Below, in pieces: positions 1 to 5,802 of a DNA stretch of 8,003 bases. The notes below the pieces were generated by a model. It did no database searches and was not told the origin of the DNA. It saw nothing but the letters and a program-made list of their open reading frames with translations. Source of the DNA: DATJJW01 sp035491935 (GTDB lineage: Bacteria > Pseudomonadota > Alphaproteobacteria > ATCC43930 > CGMCC-115725); the NCBI GenBank assembly GCA_035491935.1, contig DATJJW010000226.1:1-8003 (forward strand). Reading direction: 5' to 3'. Positions within the stretch are counted from its first letter, which is position 1; every line of letters begins with the position of its first letter. A program made the position numbers and the translations under genes.

Positions 1-1514
1 CGTTCTTCCTGCTGCTCTGGTTGCTGAACGCCACGACCAACGCACAGAAGCGCGGCATCGCCGATTATTTCGCGCCGACGCTGGCAACCAATTCCACGGT
101 CAGCGGCGCCGATGGCGTCATGGGCGGCCGTACCATGATGGAACCGGGCTCCGAAGCCTCCAATTCGGCCCCGCCGAGCCTGTCGGATGCACTGCCGCGC
201 GTGCCGACCAACCCCGACAGCGACGACGACCAGATGTATGGCCCCGGCCAGAGCCAGGGCGCCAACGACCAGTCGGGCAAGGATGAATCCGCCCAGGGCT
301 ACACGGTCAACACCCAGGGCAATTACCAGGGCGCCGCGAAAGGCGAAGGCGCCGGACAGGGCAACCAAGGCGGCGCCACCGACCTCAATGGCAAGGACGC
401 CAGGAGCGCCGGCTTCACCAAGGATGCCAAGGGCCTCGATACCGGCAAGATTCCGCTGGCGCTGTTCAAGAAGCTCATGGCCGAGCTGGAGAAGAACCCG
501 ACGCCACAGCAGAAGGCGGCCATCGAAGCAGGACTGACGGCCGAGCAGAAGGCGCTGCTGGAGAAGGCCGTCGCGCAGGCCCAAACCCAGGCATTGGCCA
601 GGCAGCAGGAAACACAGCAGCTGCAGCGGGTCCAGGAGCAGATCGAGAACGCCTTGAAGACGCAGCCCGAACTGCAGAACCTGGCGAAGAACGTCATGGT
701 CGACAAGGTCGAGGATGGGTTGCGCATCCAGATCATCGACCAGCAGAAGACGGCGATGTTCAATCTGGGCTCGACCCAGCTGTCGGAGGCGGCACGCAAG
801 CTGCTGGCCGAGGTCGCCACGTCGATCTCCAAGCTGCCCAATCAGGTCATGATCACCGGACATACGGATTCGACGCCCTACCTCGCCAATGGCGACTATT
901 CCAATTGGGAATTGTCCGCCGACCGTGCCAATGCGGCACGGCGCGCGCTGGTCGGCGACGGCTTTCCGGAGGCCCACATCGCCACGGTCGTCGGCAAGGC
1001 CGATACCGACAATCTGATCAAGGACAACCCGGCCGACCCGCGCAACCGCCGCATCAGCATCATCGTGCTGCGCGCTGACAGGCCGGCCGCGCCCAAACCC
1101 ACCGTCGCCGCCGCTGCACCACCGCCGGCCAAGGCCCCCGCCGTCGCGGTCCAGGCGCAGGCTGATGCACGGCCCAATGCCGTGGCCCCGGCGACGCCGG
1201 CACAGGTCCAAGCGACCCGCCCGCCGGCACAGGCGCCCGTAAAAGCGCAAGCCACGATACCAGCACAACCGGCGGCGCCTGCCCAAACACCGATACCGAC
1301 CCCGGCGGCAGCAGCCGCGCCAGCGCCGGCTGTCACATCCGCCACTACTACGCCTGCCACTGCTACCCCTGCCACTGCCACGCCCGCCGTCGCTACGGCG
1401 GCCGCGACACCAACGCCGGCCAATGTCGCTATCGACGGCATCGGCAGCGCCGCCTCATTGCCCGGCGGCATAGTACCGGGCGCCATACCGGCCCAAGGCT
1501 CCGCAGCCCCCTAG
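1..1514 (+). CDS. motB: Flagellar motor stator protein MotB (5' partial)
   Basis: MotB anchors the stator to peptidoglycan and, with MotA, forms the ion channel that drives flagellar rotation. The window starts inside the gene: the reading frame is open from the first base, and the first residues (FFLLLWLLNATT) are the end of the single membrane helix. The start codon and the channel Asp lie outside. A plug/linker region follows, then an OmpA-like peptidoglycan-binding domain at about 756-1074, shown by TGHTDS (855-872), NWELSADRANAARR (903-944) and DPRNRRISI (near 1036-1062). After it comes an unusual tail of about 145 residues (1077-1511), almost entirely Ala, Pro, Thr and Val, presumably periplasmic and disordered. 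The stop is TAG at 1512-1514. motA would be expected just upstream. The family assignment is firm; the tail's role is unknown. Confidence 0.95.
   Translation, partial: FFLLLWLLNATTNAQKRGIADYFAPTLATNSTVSGADGVMGGRTMMEPGSEASNSAPPSLSDALPRVPTNPDSDDDQMYGPGQSQGANDQSGKDESAQGYTVNTQGNYQGAAKGEGAGQGNQGGATDLNGKDARSAGFTKDAKGLDTGKIPLALFKKLMAELEKNPTPQQKAAIEAGLTAEQKALLEKAVAQAQTQALARQQETQQLQRVQEQIENALKTQPELQNLAKNVMVDKVEDGLRIQIIDQQKTAMFNLGSTQLSEAARKLLAEVATSISKLPNQVMITGHTDSTPYLANGDYSNWELSADRANAARRALVGDGFPEAHIATVVGKADTDNLIKDNPADPRNRRISIIVLRADRPAAPKPTVAAAAPPPAKAPAVAVQAQADARPNAVAPATPAQVQATRPPAQAPVKAQATIPAQPAAPAQTPIPTPAAAAAPAPAVTSATTTPATATPATATPAVATAAATPTPANVAIDGIGSAASLPGGIVPGAIPAQGSAAP
1338..1397 (+). repeat. Four 15-nt tandem units in the motB tail
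   Basis: Four consecutive in-frame 15-nt units (1338-1352, 1353-1367, 1368-1382, 1383-1397) encode variants of the pentapeptide P-A-T-A-T. The middle two units are closest, sharing the first 11 bases (CCTGCCACTGC). The period is a multiple of three, so unit gain or loss keeps the frame. This is a low-complexity expansion in the periplasmic tail. Confidence 0.75.
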
Positions 1515-1629
1515 CCTGGAACCTCGCCCGGTCACTTCGGATCGACTTGAACGATATATTGACCGCGCCAGCGCATCCTCGCCGCGCTACAGCGCTGAAC
1601 GGTGCGGCGTCTCCTGCTCGGGCGATGCC

Positions 1630-2082
1630 TCAGGTGGCGAACGCCCCGCAATTGCGGAAGACGATGGCGAGCAGATGGCGGAGCTGCTCGATCTCCTGCT
1701 CGGACAGGCCGCGAATCATCACATCCTGGCATTCCCGGGCCTGAGGCAGGATCGCATCGGTCATCCTGATGCCCTCATCGGTCAGGATGACCTCGACCGC
1801 GCGGGCATCCTCGCGCGAACGGCCGCGCTTCACCAGGCCGCGCTGCTCCATGGCGCTCACCTGGCGCGACAGGGTCGATATCTCGATGCTGGTGGCACTG
1901 GCCAACTCGCCCATACGGATGCCGGGCTGACGCCGCGCCACCGCCAGCACCCGCCACATGCCGATGCCGATCTCGTAGGGGCGCACCACTTCGAAGAAGG
2001 CGTCCGCGAGCAGGATGCCCGCCCGATTGAGGAGATAGGGAAGATAGGTCTGCAAATCGAAGTCGTCCGTAGCAGCGCTCAT
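1630..2082 (-). CDS. MarR-family transcriptional regulator
   Basis: A 150-residue protein of normal MarR length. Members are dimeric winged-helix repressors or activators, often released from DNA by small aromatic ligands or oxidation. Residues 10-40 form the N-terminal dimerisation helix. The winged helix spans about 43-100, with recognition helix EISTLSRQVSAMEQRGLVKR (67-86) and a wing carrying the typical D92/R94 pair (SREDARAV). The C-terminal helices (105-145) complete the dimer interface. I chose the ATG at 2082 because GAGAGG lies about 6 bases upstream and the family-like sequence begins there; the frame runs open to 2289, but that extension is not MarR-like. The gene converges on motB. 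Cys116 and Cys145 are present, but nothing shows redox sensing. The 378-bp upstream region probably contains its promoter. The ligand and regulon are unknown. Confidence 0.9.
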   Translation of the reverse strand: MSAATDDFDLQTYLPYLLNRAGILLADAFFEVVRPYEIGIGMWRVLAVARRQPGIRMGELASATSIEISTLSRQVSAMEQRGLVKRGRSREDARAVEVILTDEGIRMTDAILPQARECQDVMIRGLSEQEIEQLRHLLAIVFRNCGAFAT

Positions 2083-2174
2083 ACTAACCTCTCGTCGACC
2101 AGCCTTTTCGGCCCTTGTTTTTTGTCCACCCGTAGAAATCTTGGCCGCATCGGCCCCAATTGCTAGGGGACGCC

Positions 2175-2204
2175 CCATTTTTTGAAAAAAAATCAAGAAT
2201 GGGA
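2175..2204. promoter_or_regulatory. Imperfect inverted repeat, possible MarR operator
   Basis: CCCATTTTTTGA, then an A-run, then TCAAGAATGGG: the arms match apart from one extra base and one substitution. It is about 95-125 bp upstream of the marR start, in the AT-rich island. MarR proteins often bind AT-rich dyads of about 16-20 bp in their own promoters, so autoregulation is a reasonable inference. No clear -10/-35 pair was found beside it. Confidence 0.3.
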
Positions 2205-2422
2205 CAAATTTATCAACGCCCCTATCAAAACCGATGCGGTATTTAATAATATTTAACGGATGTCGACGCCGCTGGAAAGCCCGGTGCATCGAAAGCCTGT
2301 ATCGGACCTGTCTGCCGGCCTCAGTGGCCGGACCGCTCTACATGGGCTTGGGCCTCTCCGGGCCACATCCACTTGGGGTTGACACGTTCGATGGTGAATC
2401 GATCGCTAACCCTCTGACCTGC

Positions 2423-2460
2423 ATCAGGAATTGTTGGTTCCATTCCGGCCGGGTCCTGAT
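2423..2460 (-). terminator. Inverted repeat after tusA, possible weak terminator
   Basis: ATCAGGA (2423-2429) and TCCTGAT (2454-2460) pair perfectly, and the second arm abuts the tusA stop codon. The 24-nt loop is long and no T-tract follows on the minus strand, so this is not a classical intrinsic terminator. It could be an end-of-transcript structure for the cheZ-tusA pair. Confidence 0.22.
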
Positions 2461-2706
2461 CTAGCGCTTGAGCGTGATCACCGTGTGGTCGGCAGCCATA
2501 TCGACCCCGATCAGCGTCGCCCCGGTCGTGGCGCAGAAATGCTCGAAATCCTTGGGCGCGCCGGGATCAGTCGCCAACACGCGCAGATAGCCGCCCGCCG
2601 GCACGGTCTTGAACAGCTTGCGCGCCTTCAGCACCGGCAGGGGGCAGTTGAGCCCGCGAGCATCGAGCTCGACGACTGCCGCACCATCCTCGATGTCCAC
2701 GGCCAA
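2461..2706 (-). CDS. tusA: TusA-family sulfur carrier / sulfurtransferase
   Basis: An 81-residue protein, the usual size for the TusA/SirA family: small cytoplasmic sulfur carriers that hold persulfide sulfur on a cysteine and pass it on for tRNA thiolation, molybdenum cofactor synthesis or sulfur metabolism. The signature ARGLNCPLPVLKARK is at residues 16-30, with the active cysteine at Cys21 in the CPLP motif; TDPGAPKDF (46-54) is also typical. The start appears to be TTG at 2706, preceded by AAGGGG (overlapping the cheZ stop) about 11 bases away. GTG at 2700 is a possible alternative. Only 15 bp separate it from the end of cheZ, so the two are probably cotranscribed. The partner and pathway cannot be assigned; no tusBCDE genes are present, and the symbol denotes the family rather than a proven role. 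Confidence 0.88.
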   Translation of the reverse strand: MAVDIEDGAAVVELDARGLNCPLPVLKARKLFKTVPAGGYLRVLATDPGAPKDFEHFCATTGATLIGVDMAADHTVITLKR

Positions 2707-2721
2707 GCCGATACCCGCCCC

Positions 2722-3678
2722 TTACGGAAACATGCTGTCAATGGAGGATTGGTCGAGCGCCGCCGAGGTTTCCGCCGGGGCAGCCGCCGCCGCTGGCTTC
2801 GTCTCCGCTAGCTTCGTCTCCGCCGGCTCGGCCGGTTTGGCCGGCGTTGCCGCGGCCTTGGCGGGCTTGGCGGGCGCCTCGGGTTCCGGCGGGGCCACTT
2901 CCGCCTCGGCGAATTCGAGCGGTTCGCCGGCTTCCATGGACACCGCGATCTCGCCGCCGAACAGCGCATCGACCACCGATTGATCGAGGCCATCCTTGAG
3001 CGCCGGGCCGTTGAGCAGATGCGAATCCGGCCGCTCATCGCTCGGCATCGGCGGCATTTCGAGATCGTCCAGCTTCTCGATGCCCCAGATGCGGATCATG
3101 GCGTCGACCCGCTCCTCCAGATAACGTAGCGTGGCGACAACCTTGGAGATACGCTGGCCGGTAATGTCCTGGAAACCACAGGCGACCAGGATATTCGTCG
3201 CTTCGTTGTCCAGCACCTCGGCGGCCTCGGTGATGCCCTGCTTGCGCAGCTGGCCGGCGACGTCGAGCACGCGCTCGGCACCGTTGAGGATGTCGGAGGT
3301 AGCGCGCTCGGTCGCACGGACGATGGCGTCGAGCTCCTCGGTCGCCAGGTTGATGCGCTTGCTCGACGTTCCTTCGTCGGCCGGCTTCATCGCCGAGATC
3401 TCGATCTTCGCCTTGCGGATCGAGGCAGCCATCTCGATCAGCTCGCGCCGCAGCACTTCGAGATGCACGTCCTCGTTGGTTGGCGGCCGATGGTGATTGA
3501 GCGAGCTCCTCAGCTCGTCAATCGACCGCCGGACCTCTTCGGCGCCGATCACAGCAGCGCGGCGATCGCGCATGCGCAGGAACGCTCGCCCGGCCTCGGA
3601 AGACTGCAATGCATTCTCAATGGTGATGTATTGATCGTTGGAAAGGTCGCTCGGGACCTTCATGCCCGCAATCTGCAC
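2722..3678 (-). CDS. cheZ: CheZ-like chemotaxis phosphatase
   Basis: CheZ speeds dephosphorylation of the response regulator CheY-P and so resets the flagellar switch. This 318-residue protein has a long helical region (about 70-200) with the hallmark CGFQDITGQRISKVV at 167-181. D171 and Q175 correspond to the catalytic Asp and Gln of the E. coli QDLTGQ motif. A Pro/Ala/Lys-rich linker (about 259-307) follows, with the protein ending in LDQSSIDSMFP. A near-identical peptide, LDQSVVDALF, is at 231-240. Both resemble the CheY-binding tail of CheZ and the FliM N-terminal peptide. The protein is longer than the roughly 214 residues of E. coli CheZ because of this tail. The start is GTG at 3678, with AAGGGG 7 bases upstream; the internal ATG at 3663 lacks a comparable site. 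tusA follows 15 bp downstream. Confidence 0.88.
   Translation of the reverse strand: MQIAGMKVPSDLSNDQYITIENALQSSEAGRAFLRMRDRRAAVIGAEEVRRSIDELRSSLNHHRPPTNEDVHLEVLRRELIEMAASIRKAKIEISAMKPADEGTSSKRINLATEELDAIVRATERATSDILNGAERVLDVAGQLRKQGITEAAEVLDNEATNILVACGFQDITGQRISKVVATLRYLEERVDAMIRIWGIEKLDDLEMPPMPSDERPDSHLLNGPALKDGLDQSVVDALFGGEIAVSMEAGEPLEFAEAEVAPPEPEAPAKPAKAAATPAKPAEPAETKLAETKPAAAAAPAETSAALDQSSIDSMFP
2796..2825 (-). repeat. 15-nt tandem duplication in the cheZ linker
   Basis: Two adjacent 15-nt units (2796-2810 and 2811-2825) share their first 13 bases (GCTTCGTCTCCGC on the plus strand) and encode AETKL and AETKP at residues 286-295. It is an in-frame duplication within the low-complexity linker between the two candidate CheY-binding peptides. 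Confidence 0.7.
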
Positions 3679-3743
3679 CTGAATTCCCCTTGCCCGCCGC
3701 TATTCGGAAGCCGATTCGTTCTTAGAGGAAAGCCCATTGCAGT

Positions 3744-3755
3744 TCCGTTAACGGA
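3744..3755. other. 12-bp perfect palindrome upstream of cheZ
   Basis: TCCGTTAACGGA is its own reverse complement and lies 66-77 bp before the cheZ GTG start, a plausible operator position. It matches no operator I can name, and no convincing promoter hexamers flank it. Confidence 0.35.
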
Positions 3756-3779
3756 CGAGCCGATCTTCGATCAACACTC

Positions 3780-3824
3780 CCGGATGCGCGAGCCGCACCC
3801 GGACACGGCCGCCCAGGGGGCGGC
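3780..3824 (-). terminator. Two tandem GC hairpins after the hydrolase gene
   Basis: On minus-strand RNA the first hairpin is GCCGCCC-CCT-GGGCGGC (3824-3808). The second, 3802-3780, has a 9-bp stem with a G-U pair and a 5-nt loop; on the plus strand that pair is a mismatch, so the fold favours minus-strand RNA. They lie 75-119 nt after the hydrolase stop and before cheZ. There is no U-tract, so termination might be Rho-assisted, or the hairpins may stabilise the mRNA 3' end. Confidence 0.35.
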
Positions 3825-3898
3825 ACAGGCGGCGAAGTTAGCAGCGGCCGGGCCAAGAATCCAGCCGGCCATCTGGTCCGGGAATCAGAAAAGGATGA

Positions 3899-4843
3899 TT
3901 AGCCGAGCAACCGTTCGACCGCGGCGGTGATACTGGTGGGGTCGAGGTGATGGGGCATGTGGCCGGCGCCGGCGATATTGGTCAGACGCGCGCCCGGCAC
4001 CATCACCGCCAGCCGCCTGCCATGGCGGTGCGGATCGACGATACGGTCGGCACTGCCGACCACGACCTCCAGCGGCACCGCCAGGCGGCGATAGAAGCGC
4101 TGGATCCGCATCATGTCCGGATTGAGCGCCAGCAGGTCGCGGCCATTGGCGCGCAGCTGGCCGATACGCAAGGAGAGTTCCAGCGGATAATTCGTGAAAT
4201 ACGCCGGCACGGGATCGGGCTCGAAGATGCGGCCAACGGTACGGCGGCCGAAACGGCGCAGCATGCTCGGCGCGAAGGAGCGGCCGACCATCGCCTCGAT
4301 CAGCGGCAGCGTCATGCTGGTCATCAACGCGATCGAAGTCTGGCGCGCGGCGAAGCACCAAGCGGCGATGCAGACTAGCCCTGAGACGTTCTGCGGATAT
4401 TTCGTGGCATAGGCCAGCGCCAGCGCCCCACCCCAGGAATGGCCGACCAGGATCGGCCGCTCGATGCCGAGGCGCCCGAGCGCCGCATGCAGCAATTTCG
4501 CCTGGGCACGGGGGCCGGCCAGATGCGGCTCGTAGCCGCTGAAGCCATGGCCGGGCCGGTCGATGGCGACGACGCGATGCCGACGCGCCAGCATATCGCC
4601 CAACGGGCCGATGAACAGCTCTTCCGCCACGGCACCGGCGCCGTGCAGGTAGACGACGGGACGGCCGGTGCCACGGTCATAGTAATGCAGGCCCACCCCG
4701 CCGACGGAGAGGAAGCGGCCGCGCGGCGGATGCCGACGCTCGATCTCGGCCTGGTGGGTATCCCCGGGCGTGACGAGGCGCTGGGCGGCATGCAACATGC
4801 GCCTCACCCCGAAATCGCCATCACCCTGCCGCTCGAGCCACAT
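3899..4843 (-). CDS. Alpha/beta hydrolase
   Basis: A 314-residue serine hydrolase of the alpha/beta-hydrolase fold; the substrate is unknown (esterase, lipase, lactonase or haloperoxidase-like are all possible). The oxyanion-hole segment is YLHGAGAV (65-72), followed by DRPGHGFS (95-102) and the nucleophile elbow GHSWGG with Ser136. The acid is probably Asp266 (VGSADRIVDP) and the base His295 (GAGHMPHH). The lid region, about 160-245, is rich in hydrophobic and Arg residues. The start is ATG at 4843, with GGAG about 10 bases upstream; the frame runs open to an ATG at 4942, but that has no ribosome binding site. No signal peptide or lipobox is seen, so it is probably cytoplasmic. It lies between cheZ and crcB on the same strand but is separated from both by about 200 bp with hairpins, so it is probably its own unit. 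Confidence 0.9.
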   Translation of the reverse strand: MWLERQGDGDFGVRRMLHAAQRLVTPGDTHQAEIERRHPPRGRFLSVGGVGLHYYDRGTGRPVVYLHGAGAVAEELFIGPLGDMLARRHRVVAIDRPGHGFSGYEPHLAGPRAQAKLLHAALGRLGIERPILVGHSWGGALALAYATKYPQNVSGLVCIAAWCFAARQTSIALMTSMTLPLIEAMVGRSFAPSMLRRFGRRTVGRIFEPDPVPAYFTNYPLELSLRIGQLRANGRDLLALNPDMMRIQRFYRRLAVPLEVVVGSADRIVDPHRHGRRLAVMVPGARLTNIAGAGHMPHHLDPTSITAAVERLLG

Positions 4844-4924
4844 GATTTCCGTTCTCCAAAATACCGGCCTGCTCCATGCGTCGCAGCCGGTCACGGAGGT
4901 AATAGTCATCGAAACGATGAAATT

Positions 4925-4947
4925 TCCCCTAGGAGGGGACATTTTTT
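4925..4947 (+). terminator. Short hairpin with T-run between crcB and the hydrolase
   Basis: TCCCCT-AGG-AGGGGA (4925-4939) is followed by CA and six T on the plus strand, with AAATTTC on the minus-strand side. It looks like a small intrinsic terminator reading rightward, but no rightward gene precedes it. On the minus strand it would lie in the leader of the hydrolase gene. The 6-bp stem is short, so function is uncertain. Confidence 0.3.
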
Positions 4948-4994
4948 CAAGATTCGCGGATTCTCGTCACAAAAAGGCAACGGAGACGGCGGAT

Positions 4995-5023
4995 ATTATA
5001 CGGTTCCCGTCTGGAACTCCAGA
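4995..5023 (-). promoter_or_regulatory. Candidate hydrolase promoter with overlapping dyad
   Basis: A perfect TATAAT lies at 5000-4995 on the minus strand. The hexamer 17 bp upstream (TCTGGA) is a poor -35. A perfect dyad, TCTGGA-AC-TCCAGA (5010-5023), covers that -35 and part of the spacer, where a repressor or activator could act. It would start RNA near 4988, about 145 nt before the chosen hydrolase start. Confidence 0.35.
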
Positions 5024-5046
5024 GTCGGTCCCCGGAAGTGGCGGCC

Positions 5047-5478
5047 CTAGGCCTCCTCTTCGATCACCACCTGCGCCACCTGCGCTCGGCCGCCATTCAT
5101 CTGCGCGGCGATAAGGTGCCCGGCCGCGACGGCCAATACGCACAAAATCACCGAGATGCCGGCATTCAGCGCTGCACGCGTCACCGCGCCGCTGCGCATC
5201 AGGTCGAAGGTCTGCAGGCTGAAGGAGGAGAAGGTGGTGAAACCACCGCAGAATCCGACCATGACGAAGAGCCGGATGTTATCGGCCATCGGGTAACGGC
5301 CATGGGCGAGCGTCAACGTGCCGAAGAAGCCGATGATGAAGGAGCCTAGGATGTTGATGGCGATCGTGCCCCAGGGCAGGTTCTGGCTGATCGGCAAGGC
5401 CAGGACCGAGAGGAGGTAGCGGGCGAGCGATCCGAGGGCGCCCCCGACGATGACAATCAGACAGTTGGCGAAAGACAT
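5047..5478 (-). CDS. crcB: Fluoride exporter CrcB/FluC
   Basis: CrcB (FluC) is a small inner-membrane channel, active as an antiparallel dimer, that lets fluoride leave the cytoplasm. This 143-residue protein has four predicted membrane segments (about 4-24, 37-57, 66-88, 100-122). The conserved motifs are GGALGSLARY (12-21), GTIAINILGSF (37-47, with pore Asn42) and GFCGGFTTFSSF (75-86), the last including the central sodium-site and Phe-box region. The C-terminus ends in a short acidic tail (IEEEA). The start is ATG at 5478, with GGAGAG 5 bases upstream. The frame stays open to 5727, but that stretch encodes the riboswitch and terminator and is not protein. It is a single gene under fluoride-riboswitch control. 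Some bacteria carry two crcB paralogues; only one is visible here. Confidence 0.96.
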   Translation of the reverse strand: MSFANCLIVIVGGALGSLARYLLSVLALPISQNLPWGTIAINILGSFIIGFFGTLTLAHGRYPMADNIRLFVMVGFCGGFTTFSSFSLQTFDLMRSGAVTRAALNAGISVILCVLAVAAGHLIAAQMNGGRAQVAQVVIEEEA

Positions 5479-5515
5479 GGGGTCTCTCCGCAGGACGCAA
5501 AGGGTGGTGGCGGGC

Positions 5516-5542
5516 AAAAGAAAACCCGCCGTTTCAGGCGGG
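5516..5542 (-). terminator. Intrinsic terminator in the crcB leader
   Basis: On the minus strand CCCGCC, a 6-nt loop (TGAAAC) and GGCGGG are followed by TTTTCTTTT. It lies between the fluoride aptamer and the crcB ATG, 38 bases before the start codon, where a riboswitch expression platform is expected. Full crcB expression should need readthrough when fluoride is bound. Confidence 0.85.
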
Positions 5543-5552
5543 TCGGACAGAG

Positions 5553-5577
5553 TCCTACCGCCCAGTGGCCGGTAGGA
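5553..5577 (-). other. Hairpin overlapping the riboswitch 3' edge
   Basis: TCCTACCG (5577-5570 on the minus strand) pairs perfectly with CGGTAGGA (5560-5553) around a 9-nt loop. The 5' arm contains the UCCUAC end of the aptamer, so forming this hairpin competes with aptamer structure. The GGGCGGT just before and within the 3' arm could also pair with ACCGCCC near 5616-5622 in the aptamer. It is therefore a candidate switching element linking fluoride binding to the downstream terminator. Confidence 0.5.
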
Positions 5578-5647
5578 GTCATCAGCCCTGGCCGGCACCA
5601 TGCGGCGCGGATCCGGGCGGTTTCGGGGGTACCCCATCCCCATCGCC
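5571..5647 (-). ncRNA. Fluoride riboswitch (crcB motif)
   Basis: Minus-strand RNA carries both conserved blocks of the crcB-motif aptamer. The 5' block is GGCGATGGGGATGGGG followed by TACCCCCGAAACCGCC, from 5647. The 3' block is GGCTGATGACTCCTACC, ending at 5571. Between them is a variable GC-rich stem. The aptamer binds fluoride through magnesium ions. It sits directly upstream of crcB with a terminator in between, so it should act by transcription termination, with fluoride turning expression on. The repeated GATGGGG makes the exact 5' edge of the pseudoknot ambiguous: the fold may begin at 5647 or 5641. Confidence 0.92.
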
Positions 5648-5650
5648 TCT

Positions 5651-5679
5651 AACGTAAAACGACACCGGCCCCGCGACAA
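5651..5679 (-). promoter_or_regulatory. Candidate promoter of the crcB riboswitch RNA
   Basis: On the minus strand TTGTCG (5679-5674) and TACGTT (5656-5651) are 17 bp apart. A start about 6-7 bases downstream falls at or just before the first G of the aptamer, which fits a short-leader riboswitch promoter. Each hexamer is a partial match to the sigma-70 consensus. Confidence 0.5.
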
Positions 5680-5773
5680 GGTCGTTGCCGCATGGCTCCA
5701 CCTCACATCGATCGTGGGAAGCGGCACTACGATGGTATAAATCGGGCTCTACCCCTACATATCCAAGTATTCA

Positions 5774-5802
5774 TTAAGACATTTAAGCAATCAGAATAAA
5801 AA
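5774..5802 (+). promoter_or_regulatory. Candidate sulfotransferase promoter
   Basis: TTAAGA (5774-5779) and TAAAAA (5797-5802) are 17 bp apart, each matching 4 of 6 sigma-70 consensus bases, in the AT-rich island upstream of the sulfotransferase. The -10 falls inside the first dyad (5791-5809), and the likely RNA start is next to the second. AT-richness makes chance matches common. Confidence 0.3.

Larger units (their letters stand above)
2083..2460. other. 378-bp non-coding region upstream of marR
   Basis: No convincing gene lies here. From left to right it holds an AT-rich island (about 2175-2260) with an imperfect inverted repeat, probably the control region of the minus-strand marR gene. 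Next comes a GC hairpin (CCGGCC, 5-nt loop, GGCCGG; 2315-2331). A 7-bp inverted repeat (2423-2429 with 2454-2460) lies directly after the tusA stop codon. The frame open across 2234-2464 on the plus strand has no recognisable protein character. Confidence 0.6.

Noticed and set aside
896..1486. Long antisense frame within motB
   Set aside because: It is a GC-rich shadow of the Ala/Pro-rich motB tail, with only low-complexity Ala/Val/Gly sequence.
1581..1615. CGCCGC/GCGGCG pairing between motB and marR as a terminator
   Set aside because: The loop is long and there is no T-tract on either strand; GC-rich chance pairing is likely.
2164..2183. GGGG-ACG-CCCC followed by ATTTTTT as a plus-strand terminator
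   Set aside because: The stem is only 4 bp and no plus-strand gene lies upstream to terminate.
2239..2259. TTAA-N6-TTAA resembling a CtrA site
   Set aside because: The consensus spacing is 7, and the surrounding sequence is so AT-rich that a chance match is likely.
2083..2289. N-terminal extension of the MarR gene in the same open frame
   Set aside because: The extension is not MarR-like, crosses the AT-rich promoter-like region, and the ATG at 2082 has a good ribosome binding site.
4439..5050. Plus-strand frame antisense to the hydrolase
   Set aside because: It has no recognisable protein features, and the minus frame has complete catalytic motifs.
5479..5727. Longer crcB reading frame starting near 5727
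   Set aside because: This stretch contains the riboswitch, terminator and promoter; the ATG at 5478 has GGAGAG 5 bases upstream and gives the normal CrcB length.
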